A stretch of DNA of 64,000 bases from an uncultured candidate division WPS-2 bacterium (lineage in GTDB: Bacteria > Vulcanimicrobiota > Vulcanimicrobiia > Vulcanimicrobiales > Vulcanimicrobiaceae). A model generated the notes under the pieces. The model was not told the DNA's origin. It ran no database searches and saw only the letters and a list, made by a program, of their open reading frames with translations. Position numbers and translations under genes: made by a program. Positions 41,576 through 50,865 of the stretch are shown in pieces (the stretch's first letter is position 1; the number at the start of each line of letters is the position of its first letter). The stretch is taken from positions 1 through 64,000 of the forward strand of contig CALEYW010000026.1 of the NCBI GenBank assembly GCA_937927945.1, in the 5' to 3' direction.

Positions 41576-42394
41576 TTAATGTGCGGACCAGCCGCCGTCG
41601 ATCGGGATCGGAGCACCGGTGATCGAGACGGCGTAGTCACTGCACAGGAACGCGCACAGCGCGCCGACTTCACCGACCTCGATGAAGCGTCGCGTCGGCA
41701 TCGCGTCGAGAAACGCGCGGGCGAGAGCTTCGTCCTCGCCGATCCCGCCGCCGTACGAACGGGCGAGACCGGCGGCTTGACCACGCACGAGGTCGGTCAT
41801 CACGGCGCCGGGGCAGATCGCGTTCACCGTGATGCCGTGCTCGGCGCCCTCGAGCGCGGCGGCGCGCGTCAAGCCGATCACGCCGTGCTTCGAGGCGACG
41901 TAGGCGGCTTTGTACGGTGACGCCACCAAACCGTGGACGCTCGCAATGTTCACGATCCGCCCGCGCCCGCGGGCGACCAGGTGTTTCCAGACGGCCTTCG
42001 TCGCATAGAACACGCCGTCGAGATCGATCGCGCGAACGAAGTCGTACTTTTCATCGGGAAATTCCGCGATCGGCGCGACGTGCTGCACACCGGCATTGTT
42101 CACCAGGTGATCGAGCGCGCCGAAGTCGCTCGCCGCCGCGTCGACCGTGGCGCGAACGGCAACCGGATCGCGTACGTCGCAGGCGTATCCGCGAGCCGTC
42201 ACGCCGTAGTGCGCCGCAATCTCCCGTGCGGTCCGCTCGGCGTTGGTGAGATCGAGGTCGGAGACCGCGACGTGCGAGCCGGTCTGCGCGAGTGCCTCGG
42301 CGCAGGCGCGCCCGATGCCGCGCGCACCGCCGGTCACGAAGGTGACCCGCTCGTGGAGATCGATCGCGAACAAGGTCGTCGGTCCTCCTCGCAT
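41576..42394 (-). CDS. bdhA: 3-hydroxybutyrate dehydrogenase-like SDR
   Basis: Classical SDR of 272 residues (265 if the TTG at 42373, which has a much better GAGGAGG ribosome site, is the start). Motifs: TGGARGIGRACA, LVNNAGVQHVAPI, Ser in NIASVHGLVAS, Tyr/Lys in YVASKHGVIGL. The HGLVASPYKAAYVASKHG and AAALEGAEHGITVNAICPG segments match D-3-hydroxybutyrate dehydrogenases, which interconvert 3-hydroxybutyrate and acetoacetate in PHB use; this fits phaC at 7.4 kb. It is divergent from the ABC ATPase with only 14-35 bp between start codons. Confidence 0.85.
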   Translation of the reverse strand: MRGGPTTLFAIDLHERVTFVTGGARGIGRACAEALAQTGSHVAVSDLDLTNAERTAREIAAHYGVTARGYACDVRDPVAVRATVDAAASDFGALDHLVNNAGVQHVAPIAEFPDEKYDFVRAIDLDGVFYATKAVWKHLVARGRGRIVNIASVHGLVASPYKAAYVASKHGVIGLTRAAALEGAEHGITVNAICPGAVMTDLVRGQAAGLARSYGGGIGEDEALARAFLDAMPTRRFIEVGEVGALCAFLCSDYAVSITGAPIPIDGGWSAH

Positions 42395-42408
42395 AAGGAG
42401 ATTGCTCC

Positions 42409-43317
42409 GTGGGTAGTTTGGTCCTCTCCGGCGTGGCGCGATCGTTCGGCGACGTTGCCGCCGTGCGCGACATCTCGTTCGAGGTCCCGTCGGGGACCAC
42501 GTTCGGCCTGTTGGGGCCGAACGGTGCCGGCAAGACGACGACGATGCGGATGATCCTCGGGATCCTCGTCCCCGACCGCGGCAGCGTCGCCTGGAACGGG
42601 GCACCGGTCGATCTCGCGACCCGACGGCGCTTCGGCTATCTGCCGGAAGAACGCGGACTCTACGGCAAATTGAAGGTGCGCGAACAGATCGCGTACTTCG
42701 GGCGGCTGCACGGCGTGCCGCCGCCGCTCGACCGCAAGCGAGCTGATGCCTGGATCGAGCGCTTGGATCTTGGCGAGTACGCGGACCGCCGGTGCGGCGA
42801 GCTCTCCAAAGGCAACCAGCAAAAGGTGCAGATCGCGTGCGCCGCACTGCACGAGCCCGAATTGCTCGTCCTGGACGAGCCGTTCTCGGGGCTCGACCCG
42901 GTCAACGCCGAGACGCTCCTCGACGCACTGCGCGGACTCAAGGCCGCGGGCACGACGCTGATCCTCTCCTCGCATCAGATGTGGCAGATCGAGGACCTGT
43001 GCGAACGCTTCTGCATCATCGCCGACGGAACGGTGCGTGTCACCGGGACGCTCACCGAACTGCGCGCCGCGTGGCCGACCCGCGTGATCGAGATCGAACC
43101 GCCCTCCGGCGCGCTGCGCGCCGCGCTCGACGCCGAGCCGCAGGCGCGCGCGCTGCCGCTCGCCGACCGCGCCGTGCTGGCATATGAGGTGCCGGCCCGC
43201 GCCGACGTCGCGGCCATGCTGCGCCGCCTCGTCGCCGCCGGCGACGTGACCCGCTTCGAGCGGGTGGAGCCGCGCCTGAGCGACATCTACATGCGTGCGA
43301 TCGGAGCTGAAGCGTGA
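42409..43317 (+). CDS. ABC transporter ATP-binding protein (NatA-like)
   Basis: 302 residues. Walker A GPNGAGKTTTM, Q-loop region LPEERGLYGKLKVREQI, signature LSKGNQQK, Walker B LLVLDEPFSGLDP and H-loop SSHQM are complete. A C-terminal DUF4162-like extension follows. It pairs with the permease gene that starts in its stop codon (GTGA at 43314). The type is that of Na+/drug/antibiotic exporters; the substrate is not inferable. Confidence 0.94.
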   Translation: MGSLVLSGVARSFGDVAAVRDISFEVPSGTTFGLLGPNGAGKTTTMRMILGILVPDRGSVAWNGAPVDLATRRRFGYLPEERGLYGKLKVREQIAYFGRLHGVPPPLDRKRADAWIERLDLGEYADRRCGELSKGNQQKVQIACAALHEPELLVLDEPFSGLDPVNAETLLDALRGLKAAGTTLILSSHQMWQIEDLCERFCIIADGTVRVTGTLTELRAAWPTRVIEIEPPSGALRAALDAEPQARALPLADRAVLAYEVPARADVAAMLRRLVAAGDVTRFERVEPRLSDIYMRAIGAEA

Positions 43318-44531
43318 ATACCGTCGGCGTCATCTTCAGCGCCGAGTTCGAACGGCGGATCCGCTCCCGAGCGTTTCTCATCGGCACGGTGATCGGGGCA
43401 CTGGCGATCGGCGCGCTCGCGCTTCTGCCCGGCCTGCTCGGCGGCTTCGCGAGCTCGACGAAGACCATCGTACTGGTCGGCGATCCGGCGCTGACGTCGG
43501 CCGCCGCGAAACTGCTCAAGCGCGACTTCTCGATCGTCGCGACGGTGCCGCGCCTCGCGCAGACGCCGACCGTCGCTTACCTCGACGCGCACGGGAAAGC
43601 CTCGGCCGTCGCGGTGCTCGAGCGGCGCGGCGACGCGCTTCACGTCGTCGCCTACACGCGCGATCCGGGCGGGATGCGCACGGCCTTCGCGACCGATCTC
43701 GCGCCGCTCCAGATCGGGCTTGCGACCGGCACGCCGCCGAGCGAGGTGGCAGCGCACACGAAGATCGCGGTCGAGGAGCACGACGTCAGCGGCCGCTTCG
43801 CCGACGCGTCGCAGGCGGTGGCGGCGAAGGGCATCGCCCTGGCCTTCATCGTCCTGCTCTATCTCGCCATCCTGCTCAACGCGCAGTCGATCGTGATGGC
43901 GGTCGCCGAAGAGAAAACCAGCCGCATCGCCGAGCTGCTGGTCGCGGCCATCGATCCCGCGCAGCTGCTCTTCGCGAAGATTCTCGCGGCGACGGCGACC
44001 AGCTTCGTCCAGCTCGCCGTCTGGATCGGCACGTCGGTGGTCGTCGGAAAAACGGTGGCCGGATTCTTCGCCGACGCGCCGGCCGCCGCCGGCGCCCCGG
44101 CCCTCGGCGTCACGGCGCCGGAGATCCTGTGGTTCATCGTCTTCTTCATCATCGGTTTCATCCAATGCGCCGTCATCTTCGCCGCGGCGGGATCGCTGGT
44201 GAATCGCAGCGAGGACGTCGGCAGCATCTCCGGTCCGCTCTACATCCCCATCATCGGCGCGTACATCATCGCGCAGTTCGCGCTGCAGTTTCCCAACGCG
44301 CCGAACGTCGTGGTCTTCAGCTTCGTCCCGCTGCTCGCGCCGTTCGTGATGTTCACCCGCGTCGTCGTCGGCAGCGTTCCGGCGTGGCAACTCGTCGTGT
44401 CGATCTCGATAAACGTGCTGGCCGCCGTCGCGCTGGCATGGTTCAGCGGCCGCGTCTACCGGGTCGGAATGCTCATGTACGGACGGCTCCCCTCACCGCG
44501 GCAGATCGTCGCCGCGATGCGCCAGCGGTAG
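43314..44531 (+). CDS. ABC transporter permease (NatB-like, ABC-2 type)
   Basis: 405 residues. One N-terminal span (LIGTVIGALAIGALALLPGL), a large external domain of about 150 residues, then five or so spans (FIVLLYLAILLNAQSIVMAV, the EEKTSRIAELLVAAIDP motif typical of NatB/ABC-2 permeases, LWFIVFFIIGFIQCAVIF). GTG start overlaps the ATPase stop, so the two form one unit. Confidence 0.92.
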   Translation: MNTVGVIFSAEFERRIRSRAFLIGTVIGALAIGALALLPGLLGGFASSTKTIVLVGDPALTSAAAKLLKRDFSIVATVPRLAQTPTVAYLDAHGKASAVAVLERRGDALHVVAYTRDPGGMRTAFATDLAPLQIGLATGTPPSEVAAHTKIAVEEHDVSGRFADASQAVAAKGIALAFIVLLYLAILLNAQSIVMAVAEEKTSRIAELLVAAIDPAQLLFAKILAATATSFVQLAVWIGTSVVVGKTVAGFFADAPAAAGAPALGVTAPEILWFIVFFIIGFIQCAVIFAAAGSLVNRSEDVGSISGPLYIPIIGAYIIAQFALQFPNAPNVVVFSFVPLLAPFVMFTRVVVGSVPAWQLVVSISINVLAAVALAWFSGRVYRVGMLMYGRLPSPRQIVAAMRQR

Positions 44532-44548
44532 GGCCGGCGGTCACGAGC

Positions 44549-45718
44549 TTGCCCAGAGCTCTGCTTCCGCTGCTCGCGATCACGTTCGTCGACGTGCTCG
44601 GCTTCACGTTGCTGATCCCGATCCTGCCGTTCTATGCCGAACACTTCGGCGCGAATCCGACCACCGTCGGTGCGATCTACTCCACCGTCGCCCTCTGTTC
44701 GCTCATCTCTTCGCCGTTCTGGGGCAACTTGAGCGATCGCATCGGGCGCAAAGGCGTGCTGATCGCGGCGCAGGTCTTCGCATTCCTCGGTTTCACGCTG
44801 CTCGCTTCGGGGACGGCCTTGTGGACGGTGTTCGCCGCGCGCGCCATCGAAGGTCTCGGCGGCGGCGGGCTCGGCATCACGCAAGCCTACGTCACGGACG
44901 TGACGACGCCGCAGCAGCGGGCCCGCGCGTTCGGCTTGATCGGCGCGACGTTCGGCTTGGGCTTTCTGATCGGCCCCGCGCTCGCCGGGGTGCTCGTGCG
45001 GTTCGGCTACCACGTCCCGTTCGCGGTCGCGGCCGGCCTCGCGCTGCTGACGATCGTGATGACGCTGACGCTGCTGCCCGAATCGAAAGGCGCCGTCAAG
45101 ACCGCGCCGACGTTCACCGAGATCCGCTCCTCGCTGCGCTCGCCGCTGCTCGGGCGGTTGATCCTCACCCAGTTCGCGTTCGCGATCGCGTTCACGTCGT
45201 GGGTGACGGTGTTCGCGCTCTGGGCCGAACGCGTGCTCGGCTTCGGCCCGCAGCAAACGGCCTTCGTGTTCATCGTGTCGAGCATCGTCGGCATCGTGAT
45301 GCAGGTGGGCTTCATCGGCCCGCTGGTCGACCGGTTCGGCGAGGGACGCATCGCGCTCGCCGGTCTGTTCTGCGCGCTCGTCGCTTACGCGGGGGTGGGA
45401 TTCGTCACGGCTCCGCTCGCGGTCTACGCCTTCATCGTGCTGTGGTCGATGGCCGGCGCGCTGATCCGGCCGTCGCTCGGGACGCTGATCTCGGGCGCTG
45501 CGCCGCCCGACCAGCGCGGGACGATCCTCAGCGTCAACGACAGCCTCAACAACCTGGCGTTCTTCTTATCGCCGTTCGTCTCGACCACGGTGCTGCGCGT
45601 CAACCCGCACTTGACCGGCATCGTGCCGGCCGCGTTCACTTGCGTCGCGCTCGGCATCGGCTTTCGCGTGATGATCGGACCGAGCCCACCGGAAGCGGCG
45701 GAAGCGGAAGCAGCCTAG
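44549..45718 (+). CDS. MFS transporter (TetA/DHA1-like)
   Basis: 389 residues with twelve predicted spans. It begins LPRALLPLLAITFVDVLGF, has the MFS motif A GNLSDRIGRKGVLI between spans 2 and 3, and GATFGLGFLIGPALAG (motif C, antiporter group), so drug or metabolite efflux is likely. No ATG is near; I take TTG 44549 since the sequence before it is not conserved-like. It follows the ABC permease by 17 bp and may be in the same transcript. Confidence 0.88.
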   Translation: MPRALLPLLAITFVDVLGFTLLIPILPFYAEHFGANPTTVGAIYSTVALCSLISSPFWGNLSDRIGRKGVLIAAQVFAFLGFTLLASGTALWTVFAARAIEGLGGGGLGITQAYVTDVTTPQQRARAFGLIGATFGLGFLIGPALAGVLVRFGYHVPFAVAAGLALLTIVMTLTLLPESKGAVKTAPTFTEIRSSLRSPLLGRLILTQFAFAIAFTSWVTVFALWAERVLGFGPQQTAFVFIVSSIVGIVMQVGFIGPLVDRFGEGRIALAGLFCALVAYAGVGFVTAPLAVYAFIVLWSMAGALIRPSLGTLISGAAPPDQRGTILSVNDSLNNLAFFLSPFVSTTVLRVNPHLTGIVPAAFTCVALGIGFRVMIGPSPPEAAEAEAA

Positions 45719-45774
45719 CAGGTTGCTAGACCCGTAACGCAGTGCGTGCCGACCGGCACGCGCTAGTAAACCGT

Positions 45775-46023
45775 TCAACCGCGCAGCGGCGATCCCCAGC
45801 CCGACTGCACGTACGCGCCGTCGACGACGATCGCCGGCACGGTCGGATCCCCGCCGGTGAAGGCGAACATCTCCGCCCGTCGCGCGGCGTCGTTCTGCGC
45901 GTCGTACACCGCGTACGGATACTGCCGCGCATCGAAGTGCGCGCGCGCTTGCTCGCAGTACGGACATGTCGGCGAGACGTACATCTCGACCCGATGTCCG
46001 GGCTCGAGCCGTTCGAGATCCAT
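45775..46023 (-). CDS. glutaredoxin
   Basis: 82-residue thioredoxin-fold protein with the redox motif CPYC (SPTCPYCEQAR), the cis-Pro loop TVPAIVVDG and a C-terminal GW segment. ATG 46023 (MDLERLEPGHRVEMYV) is used. It reduces disulfides or glutathione-type mixed disulfides, possibly with another thiol. It follows the TIGR00300 gene by eight bases and is probably co-transcribed with it. Confidence 0.92.
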   Translation of the reverse strand: MDLERLEPGHRVEMYVSPTCPYCEQARAHFDARQYPYAVYDAQNDAARRAEMFAFTGGDPTVPAIVVDGAYVQSGWGSPLRG

Positions 46024-46031
46024 ATCCCGAC

Positions 46032-47300
46032 TCAACCGGGCGCGGCGCCGGCGAGTTCCGCTTCGGCCGCTCCGATCGCCAGCGTGAGCTCGCGCAGAAA
46101 CGACGAGGCGTCCATCACGATGCCGAGCGTCTGGTGCGATCCGCGATCGGTCAGCTTGGTCACCGACGAGGGGTTGATGTCGACCGAGACGGTCTTGCAC
46201 GATGCCGGCAGCAGGTTGCCGACGGCGACCGAGTGCAGCAGCGTGCAGACCATCAGCGCCATCCCGATTTCGGGGACGTACTTGCGCATCGCCCGCTGAG
46301 CTTCGACGACGTCGGTGATCACGTCGGGGATCGGACCGTCGTCGCGGATCGAACCGCATAGCACGACCGGGATCTTCTTCTGGTACGCTTCGTACATCAC
46401 GCCGGCGCGCAGCATTCCGCTCTCGATCGCGGGACGGATGCCGCCGACCGCGCGCAGGCGGTTGACCGTGCGCAAATGGTGGACGTGGCCCTCCTCGGCC
46501 GGAAAGGCGTCCTCGAGGTTCACGCCGAGCGACGTACCGAAGAATTGCGACTCCATGTCGTGCACGGCGAGCGCGTTGCCGGCATAGAGCGCGTTGACGT
46601 AGCCGTCGCGGATCAAATCGGCGAGGTAGGGGCCGGCCCCGGTGTGGATGATCGCCGGACCGCCGACCAGCAGCACGCGCTTGCCCGACCGCAGCACGGC
46701 CAGCAGCTCGCGCGCGATCTCGCCGAGCAGGGCGTGACGGGGCTTCTCGCTCGACACGGCGCTCGCCATGAACTCGAAGACGGCCTTGCGCCGCGCGCGC
46801 TGCGGGATCGTCAGCTTCACGCCGCGGTGCCCGACCACGACCGCGTCGCCGGCCTTGACGTCGGAGGGCGGCACGGTCAGCGGGCCGCCCTCGTCGAGCA
46901 CGATCGCGGAATCCATCTCCGGATTGGCGACCGCGAGCCACGCCCCGTTGACCCGCACGTCGGTCGCGTAGTTGGTCGTCGCATAGAACTGATCGGGCAG
47001 CACGCCGTCGGCCGGCGCGAGCTGGATCTCGGCGTCGCCTTCCTCCATGACCTCGGCACCCTGTTCGCGCAGCTTGTCGATCAGCTCGTCGAGATAGTCC
47101 GCGTCGTCGGCCTCGATCGCGAGCCGCGCGTACGACGGATCGACCTTGGTGCGGCCCGAGTCGAAGTCTTCGATCACGTACGCCGCGCGCTCGTGGTCGG
47201 TCAGGACACCGAGGACACGGTTGAAGATCCCGGAGTCGAGGATGTGTCCGCGCAGCTCGATCCGGCGGACGACCGTCGCGGACGACGAAGCGGATGCCAT
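46032..47300 (-). CDS. TIGR00300 family protein (LOR/SDH domain)
   Basis: 422 residues with the LOR/SDH bifunctional-enzyme conserved domain (ELRGHILDSGIFNRVLGVL) followed by a Rossmann-like half (LLVGGPAIIHTGAGPYLADL, LYAGNALAVHDMESQFFGTS, CTLLHSVAVGNLLP). Relatives include the archaeal ornithine cyclodeaminase group and the C-terminal part of cyanobacterial ArgZ/AgrE, so amino-acid (ornithine to proline) metabolism is possible, not shown. The start codon at 47300 overlaps the rsmI ATG on the other strand. Confidence 0.88.
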   Translation of the reverse strand: MASASSSATVVRRIELRGHILDSGIFNRVLGVLTDHERAAYVIEDFDSGRTKVDPSYARLAIEADDADYLDELIDKLREQGAEVMEEGDAEIQLAPADGVLPDQFYATTNYATDVRVNGAWLAVANPEMDSAIVLDEGGPLTVPPSDVKAGDAVVVGHRGVKLTIPQRARRKAVFEFMASAVSSEKPRHALLGEIARELLAVLRSGKRVLLVGGPAIIHTGAGPYLADLIRDGYVNALYAGNALAVHDMESQFFGTSLGVNLEDAFPAEEGHVHHLRTVNRLRAVGGIRPAIESGMLRAGVMYEAYQKKIPVVLCGSIRDDGPIPDVITDVVEAQRAMRKYVPEIGMALMVCTLLHSVAVGNLLPASCKTVSVDINPSSVTKLTDRGSHQTLGIVMDASSFLRELTLAIGAAEAELAGAAPG

Positions 47301-48135
47301 GGGTCTCGTGTTCGTACCGACGCCGCTGGGCAACCTTCGCGATATCACACTGCGGTCGATCGACACGCTGCGGGCGGCGTCGCTGATCGTCGCCGAGGAC
47401 TCGCGGGTCGCGCGCCGCCTCTTGAACGCCCTCGAGGTCGGCTCCAAAGAGATCTGGACCTATCACGAGCACAACGCTCGCGCGACGACCGGCGCGATCC
47501 TCGAACGCGCCGCGGCCGAGGTCGTCGCGGTGGTGACCGACGCCGGGACGCCGGGGATCAGCGATCCGGGCTCCGAGCTGATCGCGGCCGCCCGCCAGGC
47601 CGGGATCGCGGTCGACGTGCTGCCGGGGCCGGCGGCGTTCGTGTGCGCCGCGGTGCTCTCGGGCTTCGACCTGCGGCGGTTCGCCTTCGCCGGGTTTCCG
47701 CCGCGCAGCGGATCGTCACGCCGCGCCGCCTTTCGCGCCTCGCTCGGCGAGACGACCGTCTGGTACGAAGCGCCGCACCGCATCCGTGCTTCCTTAGGAG
47801 ACCTGGGGGCGGTGGCGCCGGAACGGCGCGTCTTCCTGGTGCGCGAGCTGACCAAGCTGCACGAACAGCAGATCCTCGGGACGCCGGCTGAAGTCGAGGC
47901 GGCGATCGCCGACCCGGTCCGCGGCGAGTTCGCGTTCGTCGTGGAAGGCGCGGAACCGGAGCCGCGAGAGCGTGAGCCCGCAGCGGCGGAGGAGATCGAC
48001 GCGGCGATCGACGCGATGCTGGCCGAGGGACTCAGCACCTCCGCGATCGCGAAGCAGATGACGGAAGCAGGGCACGGCGAGCGCCGCCACCTCTACGCGC
48101 GGGTTTCGGAGCGCCGGGTCAGGCCTCCAGAATAG
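47299..48135 (+). CDS. rsmI: 16S rRNA (cytidine(1402)-2'-O)-methyltransferase
   Basis: 278-residue SAM-dependent tetrapyrrole-methylase-fold enzyme that 2'-O-methylates C1402 in the ribosomal P site. Diagnostic segments are FVPTPLGNLRDITLR at the N-terminus, VAEDSRVARRLL, VVTDAGTPGISDPG, LPGPAAFVCA and WYEAPHRI. The C-terminal extension (SAIAKQMTEAGHGERRHLY) is normal for the family. Divergent from the TIGR00300 gene with overlapping start codons; its 3' end overlaps the Uma2 gene by 17 bp. Confidence 0.95.
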   Translation: MGLVFVPTPLGNLRDITLRSIDTLRAASLIVAEDSRVARRLLNALEVGSKEIWTYHEHNARATTGAILERAAAEVVAVVTDAGTPGISDPGSELIAAARQAGIAVDVLPGPAAFVCAAVLSGFDLRRFAFAGFPPRSGSSRRAAFRASLGETTVWYEAPHRIRASLGDLGAVAPERRVFLVRELTKLHEQQILGTPAEVEAAIADPVRGEFAFVVEGAEPEPREREPAAAEEIDAAIDAMLAEGLSTSAIAKQMTEAGHGERRHLYARVSERRVRPPE

Positions 48136-48685
48136 CGCCGACGTCGAGCACGAAGCCGGGCATCACCGGGTCGCAGTCGACCTGAGCAACGTCGCCGAGG
48201 GCCGCGTGCACGTCGTCCCGCCAGACGTCGACGGCCCGCCGATAGGGGTCGATCAGGACGACCAAGCGACTTCCCTGCCGCGCGAACGCGGCGGCCTTGG
48301 CAAGCTGCTGCTCGCGCGAGTCGGTCTTGGAGACGATCTCGAACGCCGCGTCGGGAGCGCCTCGGAAGTACTTCTCGCTCTCGGCCGGCGTGAGGCACTC
48401 CCAGCGTTCGGCGCTCACGTACGAACCGTCGGGACCGAAGAGCGACGTGTCCGGCAGTACGAAGCCGGCGGAGGAGTCGAAGACTTTCCCCCGCCGAACG
48501 GAGCGTTGCCAATCGCGCAACTGGCCGGAAAGCTCGATGTTGCGCGCGCTCCCCCGCGCGCCGTTCGGGCTCACGAAGAGCGCCCCGTCGGCGAGACGCT
48601 CGACGCGGTATCCGGGGTTGCGTTCATGCAGGGCCAGCATCTCCTCGTCGGTCGGCGGGGAGAGCGGCCGGAAGGTGACGGACAT
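48119..48685 (-). CDS. Uma2 family endonuclease-like protein
   Basis: 188 residues of the DUF820/Uma2 family, a PD-(D/E)xK nuclease fold. Markers are the N-terminal LALHERNPGYRVERLADGAL, GFVLPDTSLFGPDGSYVS (Asp), AAFEIVSKTDS (E-x-S-x-S/T region) and LVVLIDPYRRAVDVWR. The biological role is unknown; the family is abundant in cyanobacteria and other large-genome phyla. Confidence 0.9.
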   Translation of the reverse strand: MSVTFRPLSPPTDEEMLALHERNPGYRVERLADGALFVSPNGARGSARNIELSGQLRDWQRSVRRGKVFDSSAGFVLPDTSLFGPDGSYVSAERWECLTPAESEKYFRGAPDAAFEIVSKTDSREQQLAKAAAFARQGSRLVVLIDPYRRAVDVWRDDVHAALGDVAQVDCDPVMPGFVLDVGAILEA

Positions 48686-48760
48686 CGGAACTCCTCGCCG
48701 CGAGTCTATCACGCCGCCGCGGGGATGCCGCAAGCGACGCGGCGACGAAAGGCCCAGGTC

Positions 48761-50296
48761 GTGTCCTCCCGCGCCTTCTACGTCACCACGCCCATCTATT
48801 ACATCAGTGGGACGCCGCACATCGGTCACGCCTACACGTCGGTCGCGGCGGACATCCTCGCGCGCACGGCGCGCGCGCACGGGCCCGCGCGCGCGCTGAC
48901 CGGGACCGACGAACACGGCCAGAAGGTCGCCGAGGCCGCCGCGGCGGCCGGGATGACGCCGCAGGCATACGTCGATTCGCTCGCTCCGAAGTGGCGCGAG
49001 CTCGCGCCGGCATTCGACGCCAAGTTCGACGACTTCATCCGCACGACCGAGCCGCGGCACGCGCGCGCCAGCCTGGCCCTGTTCGAACGGATGCGCGCGA
49101 ACGGCGACGTGTACGAAGGCGTGTACGAAGGCTGGTACTGCACCAACGACGAGACGTTCTGGCCCGAAGCGAAACTGATCGACGGACGCTGTCCGAATCC
49201 GGAATGCCGCCGTCCGGTGCAGTGGCTCTCCGAGAAGAACTGGTTCTTCCGGCTCTCGGCCTATCGCGACCGGCTGCTCGAGCACTTTCGCGCCAACCCC
49301 GAATTCTTGCGGCCGCAGCCGCGCTACAACGAGATGATGGTGCTGCTCGAGAACGGGCTCGAAGATCTCTCGATCTCGCGCTCGTCGTTCGATTGGGGGA
49401 TCCCGCTGCCGGGCGGCGGCGTGATCTACGTGTGGTTCGACGCGCTCATCAACTACATCAGCGCGCTCGGCTGGCCCGACGATCCGCACGGCCTCTACGC
49501 CGAGTTCTGGCCGGGAACGCACCTGATCGGCAAGGAGATCGCGCGCTTCCATTCGATCATCTGGCCGGCGATGCTGTGGTCGGCGGGGCTGCCCGAACCC
49601 GAGCGGGTCTTCGCACACGGCTGGATCACCGTCGAGGGCGCGAAGATGTCCAAGAGCCTCGGCAACGTAATCGAACCGTTCGCGCTGATCGGCGAATTCG
49701 GCGCCGATTCGGTGCGCTATTTCCTTTTTCGCGAAGCGCCGTTCGGCAGCGATTTCTCGATCTCGCTCGAGAAGCTGCGCCAGCGCCACAACAGCGACCT
49801 CGGCAACGATCTGGGCAACTTGCTGCGCCGGTCGCTGGCCATGCTGCAGAAGTATCGCGACGGCCTCGTCCCCGAACCGAGTGAGGGCGCAGTCCAAGAA
49901 CGCGTCGCGGACCTTCCGGCGCTGGTGCGCGACCACGTCATGGCGCTGCGCTTTCGCGAAGCGCTGGACGAGATCTGGACGTTGGTGACCGCGCTCAATC
50001 GCGCGATCGACGAACAGAAGCCGTGGGAACTCTACAAGCAGGGCCGCGGCAACGAGCTCGACGCGCTGCTCTACGATCTGTGCGAAGGGCTGCGCTTCCT
50101 GAGCGTCCTGTTGTTCCCGTTCATGCCCGCGAAGGCAACGGAGATGTGGGAGCAGCTGGGCTTGAGCGGAACACCCGAAGTGCGCTGGAGCGAGGAACTG
50201 CAGTGGGGCCGGCTCGCCGCCGGCACGCAGACCGCGCCCGGGGCCGCACTCTTCCCGCGCATCGAAGCGCCGCCCGCGGAGGACAAATCGGCATGA
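48761..50296 (+). CDS. metG: methionyl-tRNA synthetase
   Basis: About 511 residues from GTG 48761 (VSSRAFYVTTPIYY, the usual N-terminus); an ATG at 48725 in frame would add 12. Class I signatures are PHIGHAYTS and the KMSKS loop in GAKMSKSLGN. The connective domain has WYCTNDETFW and CPNPEC, so one of the four usual Cys zinc ligands reads Asp. The anticodon-binding domain is present; the C-terminal dimerisation (EMAPII-like) domain is absent, as in many bacteria. The stop overlaps the next ATG. Confidence 0.96.
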   Translation: MSSRAFYVTTPIYYISGTPHIGHAYTSVAADILARTARAHGPARALTGTDEHGQKVAEAAAAAGMTPQAYVDSLAPKWRELAPAFDAKFDDFIRTTEPRHARASLALFERMRANGDVYEGVYEGWYCTNDETFWPEAKLIDGRCPNPECRRPVQWLSEKNWFFRLSAYRDRLLEHFRANPEFLRPQPRYNEMMVLLENGLEDLSISRSSFDWGIPLPGGGVIYVWFDALINYISALGWPDDPHGLYAEFWPGTHLIGKEIARFHSIIWPAMLWSAGLPEPERVFAHGWITVEGAKMSKSLGNVIEPFALIGEFGADSVRYFLFREAPFGSDFSISLEKLRQRHNSDLGNDLGNLLRRSLAMLQKYRDGLVPEPSEGAVQERVADLPALVRDHVMALRFREALDEIWTLVTALNRAIDEQKPWELYKQGRGNELDALLYDLCEGLRFLSVLLFPFMPAKATEMWEQLGLSGTPEVRWSEELQWGRLAAGTQTAPGAALFPRIEAPPAEDKSA

Positions 50297-50856
50297 GCGT
50301 GACGACTCGCACCAGCGCCCGGCTCGCGCGCACCGGCGCGAACGACGGGCTCCACCGCACCGGGATCGCGCTGCGCGGCGTCGTGGCGCTCGCGCTCGGC
50401 TGCTACGCGCTGTACCGCCCCGGCATCACCACCGCGCTGATCTTCGCCTTCGCGGTCTTCGCGATCGTCGACGGCATGGTACGCATCATCGTCGCCCTGC
50501 GCTCGACCGGGGGCGACAGAGCGTGGCTGCTGCACGCGCTCGAAGGCGTGGTCGGGATCGGCCTGGGCGTCGCCGTGTTCCGCGTCGCCCGCAGCGTGAT
50601 CGGGCTGACCTGGACGGTTGCGGAATGGGCGTTCGCGATCGGCGCGATCACGATCGTCTTCGCCGCCGTCACCTGGCGTCGCCTCAAAGACGCGTGGCTG
50701 TGGCTGCTCGGCGGGATCCTCGCGATCGCGCTCGGCGTCGCGCTGTTGTGGGTGACGTTCGGCGGACTGCTCGCACCCGGAATCGCGCTCGGCATCTTCG
50801 CGCTGATCTACGGCGTTCTCTCGCTGGTCATCGCGGTGCGCTCGCACCACAACTGA
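50293..50856 (+). CDS. HdeD/DUF308 family membrane protein
   Basis: 187 residues with six predicted spans in the repeated two-helix pattern of DUF308 (IALRGVVALALGCYALYRPG, ALEGVVGIGLGVAVF, LLGGILAIALGVALLW, PGIALGIFALIYGVLSLVI). ATG 50293 overlaps the metG stop. In enterobacteria HdeD is linked to acid stress; the role here is unknown. Confidence 0.85.
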   Translation: MSVTTRTSARLARTGANDGLHRTGIALRGVVALALGCYALYRPGITTALIFAFAVFAIVDGMVRIIVALRSTGGDRAWLLHALEGVVGIGLGVAVFRVARSVIGLTWTVAEWAFAIGAITIVFAAVTWRRLKDAWLWLLGGILAIALGVALLWVTFGGLLAPGIALGIFALIYGVLSLVIAVRSHHN

Positions 50857-50865
50857 CGTCGCCCG

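Noticed and set aside
43295..44548. N-terminal extension of the MFS frame through the ABC permease
   Set aside because: The extension is an out-of-frame shadow of the permease; the transporter begins at TTG 44549.
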